From CAWHQZ01 sp963831645 (lineage in GTDB: Bacteria; Pseudomonadota; Alphaproteobacteria; Rhizobiales; Aestuariivirgaceae): DNA of 64,000 bases. Position numbers and translations under genes: made by a program. The stretch lies in contig CAWHQZ010000017.1 in NCBI GenBank assembly GCA_963831645.1, forward strand, positions 186,001 through 250,000, in the 5' to 3' direction. Each line of letters begins with the position of its first letter. Position 1 is the first letter of the stretch. This document shows, piece by piece, positions 44,315 through 53,155 of this stretch. Under the pieces are notes generated by a model. That model made no database searches. It saw only the letters and a list, made by a program, of their open reading frames with translations, and was not told the DNA's origin.

Positions 44315-45391
44315 TCTTTGGTTGGATGATGGACACTGGCCCGTCGAATGACAGCGAGACTGTGCTGCCGACGGCGATCGGCTCGTTGCCGGCCGGTACT
44401 TCTGCCTTGACGGGTTCGGGAAGGCCGGCGACTTCGATGTGATAGGCGTGGCCCGCCCCGCGATAGGCGAAGTCGCGTATCGTGCCGCTGAGGCCGGTCC
44501 GCTCCCTTTGCCTTGGAATGGACGAGGCGGACCACTTCCTGACGAAGGATCAAGTTGTGCCGAGACCGGGTGGCGCGCTACCGTTGGCGCGCACCTCGAA
44601 GCGCTCGCCGGCAACCTCGACTAGTTGCGTTTTGCCCGTCGCGTCTCACTACGGTTGCAGGGATGACATTGGCATCGCCCACGAAGCGGGCGACAAATGC
44701 CGTTGCGGGCGTGTGATAGATCTCGTCAGGGCGGCCGACCTGTTCGATGTGCCCGGCATTGAAAACGGCGACGCGATCGGAGAGCGCCAGGGCTTCGCGC
44801 TGGTCGTGCGTTACATAGACGAAGGTGCCGCCGGTCTCTCGATGCAGACGGCGCAATTCCGATTCCATTTCGAGCCTGATTGCGAGATCGAGCGCCGAAA
44901 GCGGTTCGTCGAGAAGAAGAACGTTGGGTCTGCGCGACCAAGCACACGGGCCAACGCCACCCGTTGCATCTGCCCACCGGACAAGTTCATGACTGCGCCG
45001 GCCTTCGAAGCCCGGCATCCTGACCAGCGCGAGGGCATCGGCGACGCGGCGCGCGATCTCCCGTTTCGGCACGCCCGCAAGCTCGAGGCTGAAAGCGACA
45101 TTCTCGCCGACATCGAGGTGAGGGAAGAGCGACGGGCGTTGGAAAACCATGTTCACGGGCCGTTTATGAGCCGGAACAGACGTCACATCCGGCTCCAAGA
45201 AGGCAGATCGCCCCTTCACTCGGACGGAGAAAGCCCGCCATGATGCGGAGCAGGGTGGTCTTGCCGCAGCCCGAAGGTCCGAGAAAAGTGATGAATTCAC
45301 CCTTCTCGACCGCGAGGTCGATGTTGCGCAGGACGACCGCCTCACCATAGCGATGCGTGATCTTCTCGACGCGGATCGCTTCGTTATTCAT
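44311..45391 (-). pseudogene. Polyamine-type ABC importer ATP-binding protein (PotA-like, many frameshifts)
   Basis: N-terminal part: MNNEAIRVEKITHRYGEAVV with Walker A GPSGCGKTT. After shifts near 45240 come DVTSVPAHKRPVNMVFQRPS; then MNLSGGQMQRVALARVLGRA (signature) in another frame, and LLLDEPLSALDLAIRLEME with YVTHDQREALALSDRVAV. The TOBE-domain end near 44311-44640 is also in mixed frames. At least five indels are needed. ATG 45391 overlaps the permease stop. It is unusable as written, but the number of tidy one-base shifts also fits poor local sequence quality. Confidence 0.72.
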
Positions 45392-46204
45392 GTTGTGGTG
45401 GCCGATTGACGGCGCTGGGCGCCATGTTCCCTGCGCAGGGCAAGCAAGAAGGACAAAGCGAACAGAATCAGTGTCGTTGCCAAGAGCAGTGTCGATATCG
45501 TGTTGATCGACGGATCGATGGTGCGCCGTATGCTCGACCAGATGTAGAGCGGCAGCGTCGACTGCGGATCCGGTCACGAAGAAGGTTATGACGAATTCGT
45601 CAAAGGAGAGCGCAAAGGCCAGCGATGTTGCGCCGAGGACGACCGGCCAGATTTGCGGCACCGTCACGCGGAGAAAGACCTTCCACGGACTCGCTCCGAG
45701 ATCGGCGGCTGCTTCCTCGATTGCCGGATCCATCCGCTCGAGCGCGGCTTTGACGATCAGAAGAAAGTAGGGAAACACATAGACGAAGTGACCGATCGCG
45801 ACCGTCGCGAGCGAAAGCTTGAATTCGATGCGTGCGAAAAACACCAGCAAAGCGAGGCCGAGGAAGAGTCCCGGCAGAGTGATCGGCAGAAAGAAAAGAA
45901 GCGCCAGAGGCAGTTTCCAGGGCGATGCCGTGCGACTCAGGCCGTAGGCCGCCATGAATCCAAGTGTGAACGTCGAGACCGCAACCGAAGACGCGACGAC
46001 GAACGAGTTGAGCGTTGACGATATGAAGGGGGCCGATGTGAGCACCTCGCGATACCAGCGCAGCGAGAAGCCCGTAAACGGCAGGGCGAGCGATGCTGTC
46101 TCGTGAAAGCTGAACAGGACGACGACGGCCAGCGGCCCGACCAGGAAAATCAGTGCGGCCATGGTGACTGCGGCGGTGACGGGGCTGTTGCCGGGAAATC
46201 GCAT
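45388..46204 (-). CDS. Polyamine-type ABC permease (PotC-like, frameshifted near end)
   Basis: Inner-membrane permease, about 272 residues once one shift near 45565 is repaired; the corrected tail reads LPLYIWSSIRRTIDPSINT. It has the EAA loop IEEAAADLGASPWKVFLRVT and about six spans. ATG 46204 overlaps the stop of the other permease, and its own stop overlaps the ATPase start (ATGA). Spermidine/putrescine-family membership is by sequence type; the cargo is unknown. Confidence 0.85.
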
Positions 46205-47082
46205 CAGCTCGACCGCCGGAAGCTTGCTCTTCGCATGGAGCGCAAGGCGAAAAAGGCGCCGTGACAGCAGATGAGGAAGCCCGCGATCATCAGCATCGAA
46301 AGCGCAGCGCCCTGCGGCCAGTCTCCGACGGCTTTGAAATTCGACTGGATCTGAACGCCGAGCATCTGCCCGCCGGTGCCGCCGATGAGCTGAGGCGTCA
46401 CATAATCGGAAGCCGACAGGACGTATACGAACAGGAAGGATGTAAGTGCGGGAGCCGAGATCAGGGGCAGGATGACACGCCGCCAGCGCTGAGGCGCGCT
46501 GGCCCCCAGATCCTGTGCGGCTTCGAGCAATGCCGGCTCGATCGGGCGGAAGCCGGCATAGAGCACGAGCACGACATAAGGCAGGAAGATGTGGACGAGC
46601 GCGACGGTAACGGAAAGCCAGTTATAGAGCAGGAAACCCAATGGCTCGTTGATGATGCCGGCCGCGATCAGGGTCTGGTTGATGATGCCATTTCCGCCAA
46701 GGATCGTGCGCCACGCGTAGATGCGCACGAGATAGCTGGCAAACATCGAGGCCGTGATGACGAAGAGCAATGGCAATTCCAGGCGGCCAGCCTGATAGCG
46801 AAGCCAATAGGCGACCGGCAGGGCAACCAGGACCGATACGGACGCCCCGAGAAGGCCGATCATCGCGGAGTTGGCAGCAAGCTGCCAGTTCAGCGTGGTC
46901 GAAATGGCGCGTCCGTAGCCATCCAATGTCAACGGCAGGGATACGGAAAAGAGCTTTGCCGTCAGAAAGCTGTAGAAAGCGAAAATGCCGAGCGGCACGA
47001 GCAGGAAGATGAAGAATATCAATGCGACCGGAAAAGTGATTGCTACCGGATCGCCGTAGACCGTCGGCTCGGACCGCCGCAT
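46204..47082 (-). CDS. Polyamine-type ABC permease (PotB-like)
   Basis: Intact permease of about 292 residues with six spans and the EAA loop LLEAAQDLGASAPQRWRRVI. ATG 47082 (MRRSEPTVYGDPVAITF) is preferred, because an upstream in-frame start at 47148 would place unconserved basic residues first and lies inside the binding-protein gene. It pairs with the PotC-like permease. It lies directly after a hairpin that covers the binding-protein stop. Confidence 0.87.
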   Translation of the reverse strand: MRRSEPTVYGDPVAITFPVALIFFIFLLVPLGIFAFYSFLTAKLFSVSLPLTLDGYGRAISTTLNWQLAANSAMIGLLGASVSVLVALPVAYWLRYQAGRLELPLLFVITASMFASYLVRIYAWRTILGGNGIINQTLIAAGIINEPLGFLLYNWLSVTVALVHIFLPYVVLVLYAGFRPIEPALLEAAQDLGASAPQRWRRVILPLISAPALTSFLFVYVLSASDYVTPQLIGGTGGQMLGVQIQSNFKAVGDWPQGAALSMLMIAGFLICCHGAFFALRSMRRASFRRSS

Positions 47083-47111
47083 GGAAAGTGCTCCGCCGCG
47101 TGGCAGGCGGT

Positions 47112-47130
47112 GGCGGGTCGTCAGCCCGCC
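47112..47130. other. Hairpin at the end of the PotD-like binding-protein gene
   Basis: GGCGGG and CCCGCC flank a 7-nt loop and cover the binding-protein stop codon. An outer pair, GCGTGGCAGG near 47098 and CCTGCCACGC near 47141, could extend the structure. There is no T-run. It is comparable in position to the hairpins after the other three-binding-protein genes in this window. Confidence 0.55.
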
Positions 47131-48261
47131 GATTTCACTTCCTGCCACGCGGCGAGCACGCGATCCCGCGTTACGAATTCCTTCGATTGAACCGGTGGGT
47201 CCTGTTGCAGTGGTGCAAGCACAAAGAAGGCTTCGAGATCTGCGTAGGGATAGAGCGCGGCCATCGTCGCGTCGAGCTTTGCCTCAGCCCCGTCCACGAC
47301 GACGCCACCGACCAGGAAGGTTGCGGTCGCCGCGTTGATTTCGGGCTTCAGCGTCTCATTGATCCAGGCGTAGACAGCATCCGTATTGTCGGCGCCTGGC
47401 GGAATTGCCCAGGCGTTCGAGAATGCGAGACCGCCGCCGTTCTTCGGCCAAACCGTTTCTATCGTCTTTTTGCCGGCCTTCAGGCCGAAGGACTTGTACG
47501 CGGCCCATCCCAGGAACGACAGGGCAATGTCTCCGGAGATGAAGCGTGTCGACACATCGCCATAGGATGGTGACACGCCCTTCGTCTGCTTGGCGGAGAT
47601 CCTTCAGCCAGTTCGTCACGGTCTTGAACTGATCCTCGGTCATGCGTGAGGAGTTGAGATTGAGGACGCGGGCGGCTTGGCCGTAGGCGCCGAGCGGGTC
47701 GTCCGGAATTCCCACCTTGCCCTTGAATTTCGGATCGAACAGGATGTCGTAGGAGGTCGGCGCGTCCTTGATGACGTCGGAATCATAGCTGATGCCGACG
47801 GCGCCCCAATCCGCCGGAACGCCCGTTCGGGTGCCGTCCGGCTCAATCCAGATGCTTTGAACATTTGATGCAAAGAAGGGCAGAAGGTTCTTGAGGTTCG
47901 GGATCTTCTCCGGATCGATCGGCGTCAGGATTTTCAGTTCGCGATAGAGCTCCTTGTAGGACGAGCCATAGGTGATGAGGTCGAGACCAGCACCGCCGCC
48001 GCCGAAAATCTTCGCCTGAATATCGTCATGCGAGCCCATGTAGGTCGCCTGCACTTCGACCTTGTTGGCCTCCCTCCAGGCTTTCATTTGTTCTGGGAAG
48101 TCATAACCTTCCCAGGAAATCATGCTGATGACCCCGGAAGCCTTTGGAGCCTCGGCTGCGTTGGCGCTGAAGCCGGGCGCCCAGCCGGCTGCGAGAAGCG
48201 TCAAACTCCCGGCATGCAGGAGCGTCCGGCGCGTGAGATGGTATTGGCTGATTTTATACAT
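47121..48261 (-). CDS. Polyamine-type ABC substrate-binding protein (PotD-like, frameshifted)
   Basis: Periplasmic binding protein of the PotD/PotF type, about 379 residues when repaired. It has a Tat-like N-terminus (TRRTLLHAGSLTLLAAGWAP), then ISMISWEGYDFPEQMKAW and the conserved GVPADWGAVGISYDSDVI. One shift near 47580-47590 leads into SPSYGDVSTRFISGDIALSF and the C-terminal lobe. It is the first transporter gene after the GntR regulator, with a 52-nt gap. Confidence 0.85.
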
Positions 48262-48313
48262 GATCTTCCTCCCTTGTTGCTTTCTTTGGCGTGCGGCCGG
48301 TATTCCGGTCTCG

Positions 48314-48970
48314 TCATTTCTCCCTGTCGACCATCACCTGATCGATCCAGCCCGTCGCAAGATCGCGCGCCACCGCCTCGGCCCGCGCGCCATCGTGCGC
48401 CGCGAGCGCGTCGATTAAAGGCACATGGCAATCTGTTTCCCGGCCCTCGGCCGAAAACAGGTTTTCTGCAAAGGTGAGTGCGAGAACCATGCGGGGATGG
48501 ATCAGGGCAAAAATGTCGATGAGCAACTGATGCCCGCTCAGGCGGTAGATCGTTTCATGCAGTTCCAAATGCGCATCGGTGAGACGCGCGAGATCCCCTG
48601 CCTCCTCCGCACTCTTCATGCGTGCAAGGATCTCGCGCAGATTCGTAATGTCCTTGTCGCTCGCGCGCTCGGCTGCGAGTTTTGCAGAAAACGCATCGAG
48701 GACGGCTCGCAACGTGAACAGCTCGCGCAATTCACGAGCATGAAGTCGAGATACAAATGTGCCTCGGTGATGCACCTTCACGACGAGTCCCTGCCGCTCG
48801 AGCAGAGCAAGTGCTTCGCGTACTGGTGCCTGGCTGATGCCGAGCTGGCGTGCGATGCGGAATTCGACGATCTGCTCGCCGGGAACCAACGATCCCCTCA
48901 TGATCGCCCTGCGAAGCAGCGTGACGACCTGATCTCGTTTCGATGCAGTTTCTAGGGCTGCCAGTTCCAT
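48314..48970 (-). CDS. GntR-family transcriptional regulator (FadR/FCD subfamily)
   Basis: A 218-residue regulator. The winged helix-turn-helix occupies residues 1-75 (GEQIVEFRIARQLGISQAPV, REALALLERQGLV) and the all-helical FCD ligand domain the rest, with metal-binding-type residues in TDAHLELHETIY and FALIHPRMVLAL. Such regulators usually repress catabolic operons until a carboxylate ligand binds. It is the first gene of the 38-49 kb run, and a palindrome GATTATCGATAATC lies 4 nt upstream of its start. Confidence 0.9.
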   Translation of the reverse strand: MELAALETASKRDQVVTLLRRAIMRGSLVPGEQIVEFRIARQLGISQAPVREALALLERQGLVVKVHHRGTFVSRLHARELRELFTLRAVLDAFSAKLAAERASDKDITNLREILARMKSAEEAGDLARLTDAHLELHETIYRLSGHQLLIDIFALIHPRMVLALTFAENLFSAEGRETDCHVPLIDALAAHDGARAEAVARDLATGWIDQVMVDREK

Positions 48971-48974
48971 TGTC

Positions 48975-48988
48975 GATTATCGATAATC
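48975..48988. promoter_or_regulatory. Probable GntR operator
   Basis: GATTATCGATAATC is a perfect 14-bp palindrome, followed by a related ATCGAT at 48993-48998. The site is immediately upstream of the regulator start in an AT-rich stretch. Autoregulation of the regulator and the following operon is inferred. Confidence 0.65.
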
Positions 48989-49107
48989 TATCATCGATTG
49001 CCGACATGACAAGCCGCAATTGGCTTGCCTCGACTGAGACGTGACCGGTAACGATTCTGGGCAGCAGGCCGTCAAGACTTGGGGATGCTGTTGATGTCGA
49101 GCCGGCA

Positions 49108-49521
49108 TCAATTGCGTGTGGCCTCGAACAGGAACCAGACGCGTCTTTCGGCCTGATCGATCCAGTTCTCCAACAGGCTTGCCGTCGCCACGTCGCCATG
49201 CTCGTCGCACACGCCGTGTGTCTCGCGCATGCGCTGGGTCAGCCGCAGATTGTCGTCCTTGAGTTCGGCCAGCATGTCGTCGGGTGTGACGAAATCGGCA
49301 TCATTGTCGGCAACCCGTTGCAGCTTGGCAATGTGCCTGATCGCGGAAATGCGGACCCGAGACGTGCCAGTGAAAGTTTTTTGCCTTCAGGTAGAGCGCG
49401 AACATGTCGGCGAGCAGTGCGTTCGGAAGGCGCCGGAAATATCCTTGGCGGCAGTTCTCCAAGGTTCCCAGGCGTGGCGAGAGGCGCCTTCCTGCGGTCG
49501 CGGGCAATCCTGTCTGTTCAT
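49108..49521 (-). pseudogene. dps: Dps DNA-protection ferritin with internal deletion and frameshifts
   Basis: A strong AAAGGAG precedes ATG 49521. The pieces are TAAKDISGA, then NALLADMFALYLKAKNFHWH and VSGPHFRD, joined directly to IAKLQRVADNDADFVTP, DDMLAELKDDNLRLTQRM, THGVCDEHGDVATASLLENW and QAERRVWFLFEATRN. Normal Dps proteins have about 40 more residues between GPHFRD and HIA(R/K)LQR, including the ferroxidase His/Asp/Glu ligands. That segment is missing here. Frame changes also occur near 49430 and 49345. The product could not form a ferroxidase centre. Confidence 0.75.
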
Positions 49522-49589
49522 GGACCGAACTCCTTTTCGATGGGCTTCTCAACCGGAGCATGCAACTTTTGCAGCCGCCCACCTAGTGC

Positions 49590-50843
49590 TAGTGTCCGCG
49601 GATTAACTCGGACAGTGATTTTTTGCGTCTGGGGGTGACGCGGTCTGGTGCACGCCGGTTGTATCTGTTCGAGGGTTTGCCTCGCACCTCGACAGTTTCT
49701 TGCAATGGACTCCACGGTGGCGGTCCAGACGAAAGGCCGTGGATTGCTCGTTTCCAAGCGTCGAGGAACTCGTCGATGGCCCGCTTGAGGTCGGCGCGCT
49801 GACGAAAAGTGCCGCGGCGGATGCGCTTGGAGGTCAGTTCGGCAAACCATCGACTCCACGAAATTCAGCCGAGCTGGAGCTGGTCGAGATGGATGAAGTG
49901 CGCCACGAAACGAGGATGACGCTGCAGCCAGGCCTTGACCTTGAGGATGCTTGTGCGTGCCGTAGTCGTCGAGCACCCAGATGCAGAGGCACCGGGCCGA
50001 GGAACTCATCGTCCAGGCGGCGCAGGAAGCGAAGGAACTTCCTGGTGCGGTCGCGTTCAAAGCGTTGACCCACGAACGCGTCCTTGCAGGACGTGCCAGG
50101 GCGGACGAAGAGGGTCGTCGTGCCGTATTGCGTTTGTAGTCGTGGGTCATCGTGCCGCAGCGACCCTTCTTCATCGGGGTCGTCCCGGCTCGGTGCGATC
50201 CAGGGCCTGGATTGGCTTCTTTTGGCTCTTCTCATCGACGCACGGCACGATCGCCTGTTGCGGCGGATCGAGATCGAGCCCGACCACAGTCGGTTCAGCT
50301 CTCTCCAGGAAGCCGGGCGTCGCGCGACAGCTTGAAAGTCTCGCTGCGGTGCGGCACCAGATGCCGTCGCCGTTCCAGATGTATGTTGATCGTTGACTTG
50401 CTGACCCCCTGGCTGCGCGCCATCGTGCGGCAGCTTGCCAGTGCGTCGTCCTTTCGGCTTCGTCCGAGAGCGTCGCGTCCACGATCGCTGCGATCGTTGC
50501 GCCGGCCGGTATGTCGGCTTGCGACCGCGACCAGGAGCAACTACTCCCGCGGAGCTTCTCGATCCCCGTCCCGCCGCGTAGCGCTCGCGCCACAACGTCA
50601 CCGTCTTGCGATTGATTCCCGAGCTGTCCCAGCCACGGTGCTGGCGCTCGCACCGTCGGCGCTCGCCAGGAAGCGATCCGGCCGCGCAAGAGCCACCTGC
50701 TGCGGCGTTCCGTGCGCCTGCGACCACCGCTCGATCTTCGCCGCGCTCACTCGGAAGCACCCTAAGGGCAGGCACGCTCGAAGGCATGCGCTACCATGTC
50801 CGCAACCCGCTGATTGTCCAGCTATTTGCTGGACCTGCGCTAG
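49590..50843. mobile_element. IS630-family insertion sequence, decayed
   Basis: About 1.25 kb bounded by imperfect inverted ends: GTCCGCGGATTAACTCGGAC near 49594 and, inverted, GTCCAGCAAATAGCTGGAC near 50817-50835. TA dinucleotides lie just outside each end (49590-49591 and 50842-50843), as expected for the TA target of IS630/Tc1 elements. The internal transposase is broken. The element lies about 70 bp upstream of dps, so it separates dps from its original promoter region. Confidence 0.6.
49625..50787 (-). pseudogene. IS630-family transposase remnant
   Basis: Transposase segments occur in mixed minus frames: INRKTVTLWRERYAA (N-terminal HTH region), FLERAEPTVVGLDLDPPQQA, IVPCVDEKSQ (first DDE Asp), KKGRCGTMTHDYKRN, FLRFLRRLDDEFLGPVPLHL (before the second Asp), and a C-terminal FVWTATVESIARN plus RQTLEQIQPACTRP. 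At least four shifts are needed, so it encodes no active enzyme as written. Confidence 0.7.
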
Positions 50844-50924
50844 ACATTCTGTGAACGCCTATGACAGCTTGTGAAATCCTCAACGGCAGGCCATGTGTGC
50901 GCTGACTCTCCGAAGACGGACGAT

Positions 50925-51932
50925 ATGAACGCTGCTCCTGCGATTTTCGCGCACCGATTTTGCGTGGCGCCCATGATGGACTGGACCGATCGGCATTGCC
51001 GTGCTTTCCACCGGGTGCTGACGCGGCATGCGGTGCTGTACACCGAGATGGTGACCTCAGCCGCCATCCGTCATGGCGACCGTCGGCGGCTGCTGGGCTT
51101 CTCCCCCGTCGAAAGGCCCGTTGCCCTGCAGCTGGGCGGTTCCGACCCCGAGGAGCTGGCTGAGGCGGCCCATATCGGCGAGGAGTTCGGCTACGCCGAG
51201 ATCAATCTCAACTGCGGCTGTCCGTCCGACCGGGTGCGCGAGGGCCGGTTCGGCGCCTGCCTGATGGCCGAACCCTCGCGGGTCGGCGAATGCCTGGCCG
51301 CCATGCGCGCGGCGGTGAACCTGCCGGTAACGGTCAAGTGTCGCACCGGCATCGACGATCAGGACGAGGACGGGCCGCTCGATGACTTCATCGCTGCCGT
51401 CACCGCCGCCGGCTGCTCGACCGTCATCGTGCATGCCCGCAAGGCGTGGCTGAAGGGCCTCTCACCGCGGGAGAACCGCGAGATCCCGCCGCTCAACTAT
51501 GAGCGTGTGTATCGGCTGAAGCGCGACCATCCGCGCCTCGTCGTCGTTCTGAACGGCGGCATCCGGAGCCTCGCCGACGCCTTCGCACATCTGGACCGCG
51601 TCGATGGCGTGATGCTTGGCCGCGCCGCCTACGAAACGCCGTTCATCCTGGCAGAGGTCGATCGGCTGTTCTACGGCCGCGGCGAAGGATCGCCCACCCG
51701 CGCCGAGGTCGCGGCAGCTTTTCTGCTCTACGTCGAGGCTGAAGTTCTGCGCGGAACTCCTCTCCATCGCATCACGCGGCACATGCTGGGTCTGTTCCAC
51801 GGCCAGCGGGGCGGCCGGCAGTTCCGGCGCATTCTCGCCCAGGAAGCGCACCGGCCCCAGACCGGAGTCGAACTCCTCGAACGGGCGCTCGTTGCGGCCC
51901 GCGAAACGAGGACGCTCGAAGCCGCGGAATAA
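50925..51932 (+). CDS. dusA: tRNA-dihydrouridine synthase DusA
   Basis: Flavoenzyme that reduces uridines at positions 20/20a in the tRNA D-loop. The 335-residue protein has the N-terminal FCVAPMMDWTDRHCRAFHR, GYAEINLNCGCPSDRVREGR with the catalytic Cys, VTVKCRTGIDD, VIVHARKAWLKGLSPRENR and DGVMLGRAAYETPFIL. ATG 50925 matches the family N-terminus. The 138 nt after the stop, up to the converging ABC ATPase, show no gene. Confidence 0.95.
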   Translation: MNAAPAIFAHRFCVAPMMDWTDRHCRAFHRVLTRHAVLYTEMVTSAAIRHGDRRRLLGFSPVERPVALQLGGSDPEELAEAAHIGEEFGYAEINLNCGCPSDRVREGRFGACLMAEPSRVGECLAAMRAAVNLPVTVKCRTGIDDQDEDGPLDDFIAAVTAAGCSTVIVHARKAWLKGLSPRENREIPPLNYERVYRLKRDHPRLVVVLNGGIRSLADAFAHLDRVDGVMLGRAAYETPFILAEVDRLFYGRGEGSPTRAEVAAAFLLYVEAEVLRGTPLHRITRHMLGLFHGQRGGRQFRRILAQEAHRPQTGVELLERALVAARETRTLEAAE

Positions 51933-52070
51933 CGCCTGTCGCAGCGTTCATGACCAGGAACATTCCGGAGCGGTTGAGCTGTGCTTCGGTCAACCGGCCC
52001 GGAGTCGGGTGCTCGCCTCGCAGCGCCCCGCGCGATCACGATCTTGCAGCGGCGGAAATAGCCTGGTTGA

Positions 52071-53154
52071 TCAGCGAACCCTAAGACCCGTCGCCCCATC
52101 GAACACGAAGAGACGGCTCGTGCTAAAGCTGACACCGGCGTTTTCGCCTTGCCTGGCGGTAAAGTCCTTGGCTGCCTTCACCGTGAGCATGTCGTTGCCG
52201 GTCTTGACTGTCACCAGCGTATGGTCGCCGATGAGTTCCGTGGTGTAGATCTCGCCCTTGATGTCGGCTTGGTCCGGCGCCGCGACCGCGCAGTCTTCCG
52301 GCCTGACCCCCAGGACGGCATCGGGGACCTTGCCGCCGACCGGCGTGGGGATCACTGCGCCGTCGGTCCGGAAACGGTTGTTCTCGAGCGTGCCCGTGAC
52401 CACGTTCATGGGCGGCGAGCCGATGAACTGCGCGACGAAGAGATTGTCGGGGTCATTGTAGATGTTGGCCGGCGTATCGAGCTGCTGCAGCCTGCCGGCC
52501 TCCATCAGTGCCACCCGGTGCGCCAGTGTCATGGCTTCGATCTGGTCGTGCGTCACGTAGACGGTGGTGATGCCGAGGCTGTTCTGCATGTGCTTTAGCT
52601 CGGCCCGCATGTGACCGCGCAGCTTGGCATCGAGATTCGACAGCGGCTCATCCATCAGGAATACCGAAGGCCTGCGGATGATGGCGCGGGCTAAGCGCCA
52701 CGCGCTGGCGCTGGCCGCCTGACAGCTCCCGCGGGTAACGGCTGAGATAATCGGTCATTTGCACCTGGGCGGCGGCGTCGCGGACCGCCGCCTTCATTTC
52801 CGTCGCCGGCGCGCGCCGCACCTTGAGGGGAAAGCCCACGTTTTCGGCGACTGTCTTGTGGGGATAGAGCGCATAGGACTGGAACACCATCGCCACGTCG
52901 CGGTACTTGGGCAGCATCTGGGTGACATTGGTGTCGCCGATCAGGATGTCGCCCTTGCTGGTCTCCTCGAGCCCGGCGATCATGCGCAGCGCCGTTGTCT
53001 TGCCGCAGCCCGAGGGACCGAGCAGCACCAGGAATTCGCCCGCCTCGACGTCGATGCTGAGATCGTCCACTGCGTGCACCGCGCCGAAGAACTTGTGGAT
53101 GTTGCGGATGGACAGGCGCTTGGCGCGCTGCTGGTTGCGGGCGGAGACGATCAT
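52071..53154 (-). CDS. Carbohydrate ABC importer ATP-binding protein (MalK/UgpC type, frameshifted)
   Basis: A CUT1-type ATPase of about 361 residues when one shift is repaired. Walker A is GPSGCGKTT, MVFQSYALYPHKTVAENV follows, and the signature is LSGGQRQRVAL; the shift near 52692-52696 then leads to MDEPLSNLDAKLRGHMRAEL and THDQIEAMTLAHRVALM. The C-terminal TOBE regulatory domain is complete. It is the last gene of a four-gene transport operon. Confidence 0.88.
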
Positions 53155-53155
53155 G

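Noticed and set aside
46261..47190. A 309-codon plus frame over the PotB-like permease
   Set aside because: Antisense to an intact permease with an EAA loop; no ribosome binding site and no protein-like features.
51933..52070. A rho-independent terminator between dusA and the converging ABC operon
   Set aside because: Only a weak GTTGA/TCAAC pairing is present, with a poor stem and no T-run.
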